Shown here: in pieces, positions 36,154 to 44,999 of the stretch | How positions within the stretch are numbered: the first letter of the stretch is position 1 | How the letters are laid out: every line of letters begins with the position of its first letter | Assembly: GCF_022846435.1 (NCBI RefSeq) | Contig: NZ_AP025627.1 | Coordinates: 282,001 to 346,000, forward strand | DNA from: Parageobacillus sp. KH3-4 | GTDB taxonomy: Bacteria > Bacillota > Bacilli > Bacillales > Anoxybacillaceae | DNA length: 64,000 bases | Reading direction: 5' to 3' | The notes under the pieces: generated by a model | Told to the model about the DNA's origin: nothing | Seen by the model: only the letters and a program-made list of their open reading frames with translations | The model's database searches: none | Position numbers and translations under genes: made by a program

Positions 36154-36515
36154 ATGAGCAAGTGTCAAACCAATAGCCACCAACAGCTAGAGTTGCTGGA
36201 AAGAGAGGTGCCTGCCAAGCAGCCAGCGAAGCGCGTCAACATTGTCAGCCTGAAGCTCGTTCGGGAGTCTAGCGTGCTGTACAGGGAGCGGCAAATCAAA
36301 TCTCCGGAAGACGCGTACAAGCTGCTGAAGCCATTTCTTGTGGAAGCCGACCGCGAGAAGTTTGTCGTTGTCTGTCCTAGCGTGAAAAAACATCCGACTG
36401 CCATGTTGGAAAAATCAATTAAATATCAATCTAGGAGAACTTATATTGGTAAAAAGTTAAGATGCTAAAGGATTCAATCTGAAAAAGCCGAAAAATGAAA
36501 TTCGTTGTTGAATAA
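36154..36515 (+). pseudogene. Chimeric remnant: RadC/JAB-domain N-terminus joined to a surface-protein tail
   Basis: The frame starts after TAGGAGGGAAAGG and for about 78 codons reads like the start of a stand-alone RadC-type JAB-domain protein (KRVNIVSLKLVRESSVLYRE, then EKFVVVC). The JAB metal motif is absent: after HPTA the sequence switches to IKYQ..., YIGKK and, after a frameshift, DAKGFNLKK. That tail matches the end of the protein at 43002-44117 (YIGKEIKDVKGLSLKKAV) and continues past the ORF stop at 36468 to a matching TTCGTTGTT-stop at 36515. The nucleotide match extends into GTAACG(A/G)CCTG downstream. So two unrelated genes were fused by deletion or recombination. The 104-codon frame could still be expressed, but is probably non-functional. 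Confidence 0.75.
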
Positions 36516-36519
36516 AAAG

Positions 36520-36562
36520 TAACGACCTGCATCTTTTCATGGGATGAAGGTCATTGCTTTTT
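36520..36562 (+). terminator. Terminator-like hairpin after the chimeric remnant
   Basis: GACCT...ATC pairs with GAT...AGGTC, followed by TTGCTTTTT. It corresponds to the region into which an IS3-type element has inserted after the paralogous gene at 44117. Confidence 0.6.
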
Positions 36563-36639
36563 ACTAATAAGCGGCAATGTTTTTGGTGGAAGCAACTATT
36601 GGCGAAACATTGGATGGTGGCAATGGAATGACAGGTTTC

Positions 36640-36850
36640 CTAGGCTGCCACGTTCACTGTCACTATTTTAGACTTTGAACGTTTTTCATTGTAATTCGGA
36701 ACATATATTTCACCATTATCCATTCCAATATGTGCTGCTTTTTCCTTTCATCGATTAACATTCTGACTCGTTTGCCTTTTTCATCAACAAGTTATAGATC
36801 CCGCGCCATCAACAGCCATCGTGATCGATTGTTGCATTACATATGGCGTT
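36640..36850 (-). pseudogene. Degenerate gene fragment of unknown family
   Basis: On the minus strand, segments VDEKGKRVRMLIDER and HIGMDNGEIYVPNYNEKRSK are readable in different frames, ending SKIVTVNVAA and a TAG at 36640-36642. At least two frame changes are needed to join them with an upstream VDGAGSIT segment. This looks like the decayed C-terminus of a real gene, perhaps another surface protein; I cannot name it. Confidence 0.5.
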
Positions 36851-36862
36851 TGGGAATAACAA

Positions 36863-36897
36863 AGCCTCCCCTTCGTGTTCAAGAGGAGGCTGCTTTT
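36863..36897. terminator. Terminator at the end of the GT2-GT39 operon
   Basis: AGCCTCC (36863-36869) pairs with GGAGGCT (36885-36891). On the plus strand a T-run follows; on the minus strand TTTGTTATT follows, so it can end the GT39 gene, whose last codons form one arm. Confidence 0.65.
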
Positions 36898-38156
36898 TTG
36901 CGGAAAAGCATGTGCCAAACGGCGGAAACAAGCAGGCCGATATATAAGAATACAAGCGGCATAAGCGGAAGGTTATATCTCGAGTAGGCAAAAAACACGT
37001 TGTTTAAAACGGTAAAATACGCGATGATGAACGTAAAAAACAACAGTTCTTTGCGGTTGCGCCTGAACAAAAGCAAAGTGAGCGTCATCGATGCGAATGC
37101 CAGCGATACGATCCGTTGGTGCAAGGAAATTATGAAGGGCTTCTTTACGCCCAATATTTCAACCGAGTAAAAAGGCGTTTCCCATTGTATTTTTGCTTTT
37201 TTTATGGTGTAGCTTTCGATAAATTGTTTCGGATTTGCCTCATACCATCTTTTGATCCGTTCGATAGCGATTTCTTTTTCCAGTTCTTGTTTTTTGCGAA
37301 TGGTGATATTCGGGTATTGTTCATCGATTTTTTTGATTACTTCTTGATAAGGCTCGCCATACCGGTATCCATCTCCTTGATACGTGCCCAACAGAAGCGG
37401 GTCTCCAGAACTGCCGGTTAATGGGATAAATTCCTTATAGTGAATATAGTTGCGCACCCACCATGGCCCAAGTACGATGATTACTAGCAGGACGGCTATC
37501 CCTAATTGCTTCCATGCGAGCCGAAGCGGATATTTAATGAGCAAAAAGTAGCCAAGAAGCGCGAACGGAATAAGGGCGACGGTAGCGCGAAACAACAGGC
37601 AGAACAAGTAGGCAAACATCAGCCCATAAAAAGCGGACATGCTATGCTTTCGCCCAAGCTGGATCGCAAAATGGATGAAAAGAAGAAGCCCAAATAAAAA
37701 AGGCGGTTCGGTTAAAATTAAATTATCCATTTCTACGAGCGGAACAAATAGCGCAGTAAAAAATCCAGCGATGATGCCGGCCCCCTCTTGGTTAATATCT
37801 TTGCCAATGGCATAAATAAGGTAGACGCTGGCAACGCCGAATAAAATCATTACGGCTTTTGCGGCATACAATCCCACGTCGCCGGTGCCAAAAATAAAGA
37901 AAATGGCAGCCAGCAACATCGGCAGCCCGGGCATGATATGGACGGTAGGTTCGTTTATGTGGTTGTAATGGTAGACGAGCATGCCTTTTTCCACCAAAAT
38001 TTTGCCGCTTCTTATGTATCCTGTGTCATCGCTATGCAAAGTAAGGGATAATCCGTATTTCCATAAAACAAAAAGGCGAAAAGCAAGCGCTGTTAATAGC
38101 ATGATGGCAACGATGATTTTCCTCTTTTTATCTGGCAGCAACAATATTCCCTCCAA
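36879..38156 (-). CDS. GT39/ArnT-like membrane glycosyltransferase
   Basis: A 425-residue polytopic membrane protein of the GT39/PMT/ArnT type, which takes a sugar from a polyprenyl phosphate donor and transfers it outside the membrane. The first extracytoplasmic loop has the HSDDTGYI segment with acidic residues usual for this fold, then about ten hydrophobic helices and a C-terminal periplasmic-type loop (YRYGEPYQEVIKKIDEQYPN). It is the last gene of a unit whose first gene makes the lipid-linked donor. The acceptor could be the S-layer protein or the wall polymer. Confidence 0.85.
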   Translation of the reverse strand: MEGILLLPDKKRKIIVAIMLLTALAFRLFVLWKYGLSLTLHSDDTGYIRSGKILVEKGMLVYHYNHINEPTVHIMPGLPMLLAAIFFIFGTGDVGLYAAKAVMILFGVASVYLIYAIGKDINQEGAGIIAGFFTALFVPLVEMDNLILTEPPFLFGLLLFIHFAIQLGRKHSMSAFYGLMFAYLFCLLFRATVALIPFALLGYFLLIKYPLRLAWKQLGIAVLLVIIVLGPWWVRNYIHYKEFIPLTGSSGDPLLLGTYQGDGYRYGEPYQEVIKKIDEQYPNITIRKKQELEKEIAIERIKRWYEANPKQFIESYTIKKAKIQWETPFYSVEILGVKKPFIISLHQRIVSLAFASMTLTLLLFRRNRKELLFFTFIIAYFTVLNNVFFAYSRYNLPLMPLVFLYIGLLVSAVWHMLFRKKAASS

Positions 38157-38158
38157 TA

Positions 38159-38527
38159 TTATTGAGTATTAGGCGATATTCCGATGAGAGAGACCCCCAA
38201 TATAATGAGAATGACCCCAATGATTTTGGCCGGCGAAAGCGGCTCATGAAAGACAAAATAGGCGCCAAATACAGCGAGCACATACGCGATGCTTTGCACC
38301 GGATAGGCAACGCTTAATGGGACGCGGGATAAAATAAAAAGCCATAAAATGGTGGCCGCGCCGTACATAACGAGGCCGGAAAAAATAAACGGAGAAAACA
38401 ATAATTTTATGATAGAAAGGGGATCCAATGAAAAAGACATTTTCATCATGCCGTATTTCCATAAAAACTGGCCTATAACAAGAATACATGTGTTGGACAA
38501 AATCAATAAAAAATTAACGAGATTCAT
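38159..38527 (-). CDS. Small EamA/SMR-like membrane protein, probable lipid-linked sugar flippase subunit
   Basis: A 122-residue protein with four hydrophobic segments, ending PLSPAKIIGVILIILGVSLIG, a pattern shared by EamA/SMR transporters and by ArnE/ArnF flippase subunits. It is placed between a DUF2304/GT2 pair and a GT39 enzyme, so it probably helps flip undecaprenyl-phosphate-sugar. ATG 38527 follows AAGGGAGAG; it overlaps the DUF2304 gene by 14 bases, showing translational coupling. Confidence 0.82.
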   Translation of the reverse strand: MNLVNFLLILSNTCILVIGQFLWKYGMMKMSFSLDPLSIIKLLFSPFIFSGLVMYGAATILWLFILSRVPLSVAYPVQSIAYVLAVFGAYFVFHEPLSPAKIIGVILIILGVSLIGISPNTQ

Positions 38528-38882
38528 CTTTCTCTCCCTTACGCTGGTATTCTTCCAATTCATGTTTCAGATAAGCGATTTCTTGTACGAGCGTTTTTAT
38601 TTTTTCTTGATGATCGGATAACGTGACTGACTGGTAAATAAGAATATTCAAGACGACTAAAAAAGCAATTGTAAATATGAGGGCAGGCATATAGGCCACG
38701 CCGAGAAGTGCGGCGATTTTATTGAACCAATCGAGGCAGACCGCAATGAATATGCTGATAAAAGCCATTAAAAACCAAAGAAATGCTTGCTTGTCCCTCA
38801 ATTTATTGCGGCTGGAATAATAAACGACTTGAATGAGGAAAAGAGACGCGAATGCGATCGTAATTATCTGGACTTTTCCCAT
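38514..38882 (-). CDS. DUF2304 membrane protein
   Basis: A 122-residue DUF2304 protein with three hydrophobic segments (residues 5-22, 35-52, 65-88) and a charged coiled-coil C-terminus (KIKTLVQEIAYLKHELEEYQ). The family is typically found directly behind GT2 polyprenyl-phosphate sugar synthases, as here, and is thought to assist them, but its role is not proven. It starts 18 bases after the GT2 gene. Confidence 0.88.
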   Translation of the reverse strand: MGKVQIITIAFASLFLIQVVYYSSRNKLRDKQAFLWFLMAFISIFIAVCLDWFNKIAALLGVAYMPALIFTIAFLVVLNILIYQSVTLSDHQEKIKTLVQEIAYLKHELEEYQRKGEKDESR

Positions 38883-38900
38883 GAACTCTTTTCCTCCTTA

Positions 38901-39584
38901 TTAAAAAATAGAGCGGATCACGGAAATAAAAGTGACTTTTGTCATATAATATAATGATTTTAATGGAGTAATCGACGATTTTCCGCCTTGTCTCGCATTC
39001 ATGTCTACTTTGATCTCTTTAATTTTGTATCCTTTTTTTGCTAGTTTCGCCAGCACTTCCACTTCAGGATAATCGACAGGATAATAGTTAGCGAATTCCC
39101 TCATCACTTTGCGGTTGACGATTCGGTATCCCGAGGTTGGATCGGTGATTTTGATTCCGGCTATCATATATAGCAGGTAGTAAAAATATAGAATCCCCAT
39201 TCTTCGGAAAAAGCTTCCTTTATAATCCGTTTTTTGCACGAATCGAGAACCGATCACCATATCGTAACTGGAATTTTTAATTTCGGAAACAAGATTTTCA
39301 AGATCTTTTGGGTTATGCTGTCCATCCGCATCTAATTGAATCGCATATTGATATCCTTTTTGGAGGGCGTAGCGATAACCTGTCTGCATTGCGCCGCCGA
39401 TTCCTAAATTAACCGGCAAGTCTAAATAATGGAATTTATTTTCTTTTAAAATATCCAATGTCCGGTCGGTAGAGCCGTCATTAATCACGATGTAGTCATA
39501 TGGGCATGTTTTAATTAAATTTGTCACTGTATCTTTTATAGCCGCTTCTTCATTATAAGCGGGGATAATGACAAGAATATCCAC
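38901..39584 (-). CDS. GT2 glycosyltransferase, polyprenyl-phosphate sugar synthase type
   Basis: A 227-residue GT-A fold enzyme of the DPM1-like GT2 branch. VIIPAYNEEAAI and VINDGSTDRT bind the nucleotide sugar; QLDADGQHNPKDL holds the metal-binding DxD; GSRFV and DPTSGYRIVNR are typical of dolichol/undecaprenyl-phosphate mannose or glucose synthases. The start is GTG 39584, placed six bases after AGGAGGGGA. It heads a four-gene unit (GT2, DUF2304, small flippase, GT39) for extracytoplasmic glycosylation. Confidence 0.9.
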   Translation of the reverse strand: MDILVIIPAYNEEAAIKDTVTNLIKTCPYDYIVINDGSTDRTLDILKENKFHYLDLPVNLGIGGAMQTGYRYALQKGYQYAIQLDADGQHNPKDLENLVSEIKNSSYDMVIGSRFVQKTDYKGSFFRRMGILYFYYLLYMIAGIKITDPTSGYRIVNRKVMREFANYYPVDYPEVEVLAKLAKKGYKIKEIKVDMNARQGGKSSITPLKSLYYMTKVTFISVIRSIF

Positions 39585-39953
39585 TATCTCCCCTCCTTTG
39601 ACACATTCCATCATAAAAATGGAATGTCTCTCAAATGGTTAGTATAGCATTTTTCCAAAATCATGTCACTTTACGATCGGCGCCAGTTATCGCTAGAAAA
39701 TTATTAAAATATGTAAAAAAGGGCTGCAGAGAGAAAACCTCTACGGGCGTTGCTTTTTGAAAGAGTAAAATGAAGACAGAGAGCCAAAAAGTCGTTCGGG
39801 TCGCATGGAATCTGTTTGTATATTTGCCTATGGCATCGCCCGGAATTTGTCGAAAACTTATCGCAACTCTTAATCTCTAAAATTATATAGTCTCCATAAT
39901 CTTCTATAAGTTATAATAAATGCAAAATATAGAAAGAGAGGAAATGGTAATAT
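39585..39953. other. Divergent intergenic region of about 370 bases
   Basis: It lies between the GT2 operon and the polysaccharide deacetylase remnant. A TATAAT at about 39912 precedes the deacetylase, but I see no consensus -35. GAGAGAAAACCTC at about 39728 forms a small hairpin. Nothing else is recognisable. Confidence 0.45.
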
Positions 39954-41140
39954 ATGAAGCCAGTTTTGTTTGTTTTTTTATTGTTCATTTCGTTTTTTAG
40001 TTTTTCCAATCATCTCGTTAAAGCTGACAAGCTTAATACATATATTAAAGCCACTAAAAATCACGTTCCACTGTTTGATAACAGCACCGGTTCATTGGTA
40101 GAAGTCGGTTATATGGAAAAAGGGGATATGTTAAAAGTTTATAAAGATCAAGGAAAAAACTGGTGGCGAATTAAATTCGGCAATAGTTACGCCTATGTTT
40201 ATAAAGGCAATGTCGAATCGTTTAAGGCGAAAGCGATTAGGGGAGAGAATACAAGCCATTTCAAGAATTCAAACGACACGATTTTATTAATGGAGAATCA
40301 GCGAATCTATGACAATAGTACGGGAAAGTCGGTTCCGTTTGTTACGATTAAAGGGAATATGCGTTATCCAATCATCCGTAAACTAAAGAATTGGTATCAA
40401 ATTGATGTTGGCGGCCGGATTGGATACATCCATCATTCAAAAGCCAGCTGGGATCATGGAGTTCCTGTGTTAATGTACCACCATATTTTGAAAAAATCCG
40501 AAAATAAAAACAAAGGCAATGTATCAACGATCATTTCAGATAGCCAATTTAATGAGCAAATGGATTGGTTAAAAGAAAACGGATATGAAACGATTACGTT
40601 GCAGCGTTTAGAACAGTATGTACGGGGAAAGGCGAATATTCCCGCCAAAGCGGTCGTCATTACCTTTGATGATGGGTTGAAAACAAGCTTTATATATGCT
40701 TATCCAAAATTAAAAAAGCTTGGCTTCAAAGCGGTCAATTTTGTTATAACGAGTAGAATAGCGAAAGAACCGCAAAAGTTCAATCCGGATGGCTTGCAGT
40801 TTTTGAGCCGATCTGAAATGGCCGCCATGAGCGATGTATTTACTTTTGAATCCCATACCCATCGTTTGCATCATTTAAGCGGAAGGAAGAGCGATGTCCT
40901 AATGTGGTAAAAGAAGACATTAAACGGAGTAAAGACATATTAGGCGCCCGGTATTTTGCCTATCCATTCGGTCAATATAACTCTAGTATTATTCGAATAT
41001 TAAACGAACTGGATTTTAAACTGGCGGTGACGACAAAAGAGGGGAAAGTGCACATAGGAGATCCTTTACTGGAGATAAAACGGTTAGGTGTATACCCGGA
41101 ATATACGCTGAAGGACTTTGCGAAAATGGTTCAAAACTAA
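39954..41140 (+). pseudogene. Polysaccharide deacetylase with SH3-like domains, interrupted by a frameshift
   Basis: The first frame (39954-40910) has a signal peptide (to about residue 24), two SH3-like repeats (each with GDMLKVY or RYPIIRK and a W-Y-I pattern) and the first part of an NodB-type deacetylase (PVLMYHHILKK, VVITFDDGLKT, FESHTHRLHHLSG). At about 40893-40900 the frame is lost. The rest (PNVVKEDIKRSKD, YFAYPFGQYN, KLAVTTKEGK) continues in another frame to 41140. A one-base loss at GATGTCCTAATG explains it. Metal ligands of both parts are intact, so the break is recent, or it is a sequencing error. The intact protein would trim acetyl groups from wall glycans. Confidence 0.85.
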
Positions 41141-41232
41141 CAGGGGTGTTCGCTCTGCTGGCATGTCCCGAATGAGAAAGCTTAGAATATTCCCCCGTAC
41201 CGCTTCCGCTTTTAGCTAACGCCGGAGCGCCC

Positions 41233-42092
41233 ATGGACATTGTTAGACGTCTTGTTCGGCAAGAAATATTTATGCAGACGCATCCCAATCGGAAATTTAA
41301 ATCCCGGGATAAACCTATGATGGACTATCCATCCCCGGCAAAAACGTTTATGGAAGGGCCGGATGACACCATCTTTCTAAGTAAAAACATGAATGAATTA
41401 CATTGTTTGCTGCAAATGAAAAAGATACAATATTACAAATGAAGGCTTGCTAGGTTACGCAGTCGCATCTTTTTTAAATTGGGGACAACACCCATTCATT
41501 AATGGCAAGGAAGCAATATATGTAAACGTTAAGAAAGATCATAGATATGTTTCCCTTTAGAGCTCCCCGGCACCTCCGAAACAGCGAACTTTCAGGTTAT
41601 AGCATTTCCAAAGCCGTATAACATACCGGTAAAAGATTGTGATAGCCTTCGAGCAGAGGGAACAATGAAACCCAATGATCGACTAGAGGTGAACAACATG
41701 GAAGGGTTTGTAGATATACTCTTAAAGGTTGGCGTTGTTTTTATCATGATTTTCTTTTTCTTGATATTTGTAAATATAAGAAGCAGAAAAAATAACTTTT
41801 TCGTAGAATGTTTTTCTTATAAGAGCGTTATTAAGGGAAGGAGAGATTTCGTTCATTGAGCAATTTTTTAGCTGAATGGTTTAATTGCTGAAAGATGGCC
41901 CTTTCATCTCGAAATACATCAACCTGTATCGGGTAAAAGAAATAGTGGAATTGTTGTTCCAAGTTGCTATTAAAAAACGAAAGGTCAATATTTCTTGGAG
42001 CTTCTGCAACGTGGTTGCCCCGAGAACATAAAAAAATATTTAAACTTACAGAAAAATAATCCGATATTATGGGTAGGATGCGCGAAATCAAT
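41233..42092 (+). pseudogene. Stretch of decayed coding fragments
   Basis: No intact gene lies between 41141 and 42119. Readable scraps are a 69-codon frame at 41233-41442 (KTFMEGPDDTIFLSKNMNE), a piece KPYNIPVKDCDSLRAEGTMK leading into VNNMEGFVDILLKVG and a strong membrane segment (41620-41800), and near 42000 LELLQRGCPENIKKYLNLQK. They lie in different frames, with stops between. They look like ends of several former genes; I cannot name the families. Confidence 0.45.
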
Positions 42093-42119
42093 TAAATTTT
42101 ATGAAAGCGGGGGAGCCAA

Positions 42120-42788
42120 ATGAGCTTCTTTTCAAAATGCCGCCGACGCATTTTGGCGGCCATTGCAGTTGTTGCCATTGCGGCGGGCGGATCTTATCCG
42201 GCCAAAGCGGTTCAAACAAATTTCACGGATGTGAAAAAAGGAGATTATTTTTATGAAGCTGTGCACAGCCTTGCATCCCGTGGAATTTTGACTGGGTATG
42301 GCGACAAGTTTAAGCCATATCAGCCTGTTACCCGCGCCCAAGCTGCCAAAATGTTGGCTCTTGTGCTAGGTCTGGATACGAAGAATGTAAAAGATCCCGG
42401 GTTTTCGGATGTGAAAAAGCAGGATTGGTATTACGGTCCGGTTGCTGCTCTTGTGGAAGCCGGTATTATAAAAGGGGATGGCGGCAAGTTTAAGCCGTTT
42501 GAAACGTTAAACCGTGCACAAATGGCGAAAATGGTAGCGCTTGGGTTTGGATTTCAACAAGGGAAAGTGCCGACTCAGTTCACTGATGTGAAATCGTCCG
42601 ATTGGTTTTCCAGTTATGTTGGTGTTTTGGTAGAAAAAGGGATTACGAAGGGGACTACACCGACAACGTTTTCGCCATACCGCGCCGTCACACGGGGGCA
42701 ATTAGCGGCATTTCTATTCCGCGCTGAACAAAGTGTCGCGAATTCGGACTCTGAATATGGCGACTTGATTATTGAAGATATTTCGTAA
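42120..42788 (+). CDS. Small secreted protein consisting of three SLH domains
   Basis: A 222-residue protein: signal peptide (to about residue 31, AKAVQT), then three SLH domains (about 33-85, 92-145, 152-205), each with FTDV, a GI.TG or GIIKG turn and an RAQ/TRGQ motif. Only about 15 acidic residues (SEYGDLIIEDIS) follow, so there is no effector domain. It may cap or compete for polymer sites or present a partner. Ribosome site GGGGGAG. The next gene, an exported acidic coiled-coil protein, follows after about 210 bases. Confidence 0.92.
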   Translation: MSFFSKCRRRILAAIAVVAIAAGGSYPAKAVQTNFTDVKKGDYFYEAVHSLASRGILTGYGDKFKPYQPVTRAQAAKMLALVLGLDTKNVKDPGFSDVKKQDWYYGPVAALVEAGIIKGDGGKFKPFETLNRAQMAKMVALGFGFQQGKVPTQFTDVKSSDWFSSYVGVLVEKGITKGTTPTTFSPYRAVTRGQLAAFLFRAEQSVANSDSEYGDLIIEDIS

Positions 42789-42925
42789 TGATGAAAAACA
42801 AGAAAGCTGTAGCCCGAGAAAATGGGAGAGTATGCGTGGTCTCTTTGTGTCCTTGCCGAAACGGTCAGGAAATCGGGAATATCATCCGATTTTCACTTCT
42901 ACTTTTTACAAGATTTTTAAGATGC

Positions 42926-42970
42926 AGCCGAGACAGCGTAAGTAATGCCGCAAAGCATGGAGGCGCGGCT
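42926..42970 (+). other. Structured leader element before the coiled-coil surface protein
   Basis: AGCCG (42926-42930) pairs with CGGCT (42966-42970), enclosing a hairpin ATGC-CGCAAA-GCAT (42945-42958). It lies about 30 bases before the ribosome site AAGGAGGAGAG. It could be part of a leader regulatory RNA, but matches no riboswitch that I can confirm. Confidence 0.3.
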
Positions 42971-43001
42971 ACGTCAGCCCATAGAAGGAGGAGAGAAAGG
43001 C

Positions 43002-44117
43002 ATGTATAAAAAGTTATCAATGATGATGGCGGCTATTTTAGCGGTAGGTTCGATTTTATCGGCACCTGCGTTTGCAGCGCCAAAAGGCCACAATGAACCT
43101 TCGAAGAACCACGAGGAGAAGAAGCAAGACGAGAATAAGAATGAGGAAAAACAAAAAGAAAAAAAAGGCCATATTCAACAGTTGAAATCCATTGACAAGC
43201 AACTCGATAAAATCGAGGAAAAACTTGAATCTTATAAAAGCAAGCTGGCCGATTGGAAAGAAGAATTAGGAGAGCCGGCAACGGAGCCGACGACAGGGGA
43301 GGAGCCGTCCACTGAACCGACGGAAGGCAACACAGTGGAGAACGGAACAAAACCAGATGGAGCGCCTGCAGCTGGTGAAACAACGGAATCACCTGGAACA
43401 AGTGAAGAGGGGGCAAGTGCGGCGTTCCAAAATCAGACGGGTGAGACAGATGGTATGAACGGAACGGTATCGACAGATGCAGGAACAGGGGCAGAAATGA
43501 CGGAAGATTCTACGAAAGCAAAGGAAGAAGTAGAGGAAGAGGAAGGCCCGACAGATGAAGAAATCGAGCAGGAAGTAGAGGAAATTGACGAAGATGTGCA
43601 AGAAAACCCTAGCTATGTGGGGAAACTCCGTGCATTAGAAAATCGGTTAAACGCTGTCGAAAACCGTTTAAATGCCCTTTCATCCAAAATCAACGACCAA
43701 GCTTTACTTCAAGAGAGATATGATCGCATTGAAGCATTAAGAATGGAGATTCAACAACTATTGAGCGCTATGGATAATATAGGGAAGAAAATAAAAGAAC
43801 AAATCGAAAAAGACGAGACAGCCGAAGAAAAAGAGACGGTAACGGGCGTTCCAGCAACGAAAGAATGGATGGTCAAGTTCAACAAAAGCTTAAACGAACA
43901 AACGCTTTCCGAGATGGATTTTATCGTACTCGATGCAGACGGAAATGTGGTGGAAACTACCATTCAATATGTGGCTGCGAAGAAAGCGGTAAAAGTCATA
44001 CCGCTTCAGCCATATAAATCCGGGCAAGCTTATATGCTTTACATCGGTAAAGAAATTAAAGATGTTAAAGGACTCAGTCTGAAAAAAGCCGTAAAAATGA
44101 AATTCGTTGTTAAATAG
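43002..44117 (+). CDS. Exported acidic coiled-coil protein with C-terminal Ig-like domain
   Basis: A 371-residue exported protein. Signal peptide to about residue 25 (APAFAAPKG), a charged K/E-rich coil, a low-complexity T/E/G/P-rich acidic linker (residues 90-190), a second coiled coil (residues 205-270, LRALENRLNAVENRLNALSS) and a C-terminal SbsA/Big-like domain (280-371; VPATKEWMVKFNKSLNEQ). It has no SLH domain; its neighbour upstream is an SLH-only protein, so the two might associate. ATG 43002 follows AAGGAGGAGAG. A decayed copy of its C-terminus occurs at 36420-36515. Confidence 0.82.
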   Translation: MYKKLSMMMAAILAVGSILSAPAFAAPKGHNEPSKNHEEKKQDENKNEEKQKEKKGHIQQLKSIDKQLDKIEEKLESYKSKLADWKEELGEPATEPTTGEEPSTEPTEGNTVENGTKPDGAPAAGETTESPGTSEEGASAAFQNQTGETDGMNGTVSTDAGTGAEMTEDSTKAKEEVEEEEGPTDEEIEQEVEEIDEDVQENPSYVGKLRALENRLNAVENRLNALSSKINDQALLQERYDRIEALRMEIQQLLSAMDNIGKKIKEQIEKDETAEEKETVTGVPATKEWMVKFNKSLNEQTLSEMDFIVLDADGNVVETTIQYVAAKKAVKVIPLQPYKSGQAYMLYIGKEIKDVKGLSLKKAVKMKFVVK

Positions 44118-44147
44118 CTAAGAGAAAAAAGTAACGGCCTGTTTTTT

Positions 44148-44911
44148 TCAATATGAAACAGCTGTAGCCAGATATTCTCTAGGGCTACAGCTGTTTCTTT
44201 TCGTTTGTATCCGTTCATTGTTGTAGAATTCTATGTATTGCAAAACGGCTTGCTTCATTTCTTCAGCTGTTTCCAATTGATGCATATAGATACACTCTGT
44301 CTTTAAATGGTTGATAAAATTTTCCATACAATCATTATCTAAACAATTCCCTTTTCTAGACATACCCTGATTGTATTGTTTAAGTAGTGTGTGATATTGT
44401 CTGGATGTGTACTAAAATCCTTGGTCACTATAAGGATTCCAGACACATCTTTTTTTCGTTTGATAGCTAGTTTCACCGTGTCGATGATAAGCTTAACATC
44501 ATTTCGATGACTGATTGGATAAGCGGCAATCTCATTGTTATATAAATCTTTAATGACAGACAGATATAATCGTATGCCATTGCTTTGAAGATACGTAATA
44601 TCCGTCACCTGCTTTTCATTCGGTCTATTGGCTTGAATTCTCGATTCAAATGGTTATCAGATACCACGTATGCCTCTTTCTTTCCAAAATACTTTCGCTT
44701 TCTTCGAATTCTTGCTTGAATCCCTAGTTCTTTCATTAACTGATATACCCTTTTGTGGTTGATGGTTAGGTTGTATTTTTTCCTGAGCCAAGCGGTGATT
44801 CGAGGATAGCCGTAAATTCCATGGACAGTTTGGTAACACTCTTGAATCTTTTCTTTGATCTGCCCATTCTCTATTTATTTTTTCGTTTTCATGAATTTTC
44901 TCTTTCTCCAC
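44148..44911 (-). pseudogene. Broken IS3-family transposase OrfB
   Basis: Pieces in different frames run in order: a helix-rich N-terminal part (44657-44911; KKAKVFWKERGIRG), the integrase core (44339-44608; MTDITYLQSNGIRLYLSVIK, AIKRKKDV) and the C-terminal part (44148-44363; GNCLDNDCMENFINHLKTE, EFYNNERIQTK). These match the DDE integrase of IS150-like elements. At least two frameshifts make it inactive. Confidence 0.85.
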
Positions 44912-44999
44912 TTGTAGAATCCACTTCTTGAAACGCTGGATACCTTACAGAAGTAGACGAATGGGATATTTTTTAGATAGCTCTTCCATCGTCCTTACT

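Noticed and set aside
41016-41288. 90-codon minus-strand frame over the end of the deacetylase relic
   Set aside because: No ribosome site and no recognisable product; overlaps supported coding on the other strand.
42924-42980. CGCAAAGC resembling the c-di-GMP-I core
   Set aside because: The flanking GGGCAAACC and tetraloop-receptor parts are absent; reported only as an unnamed folded leader.
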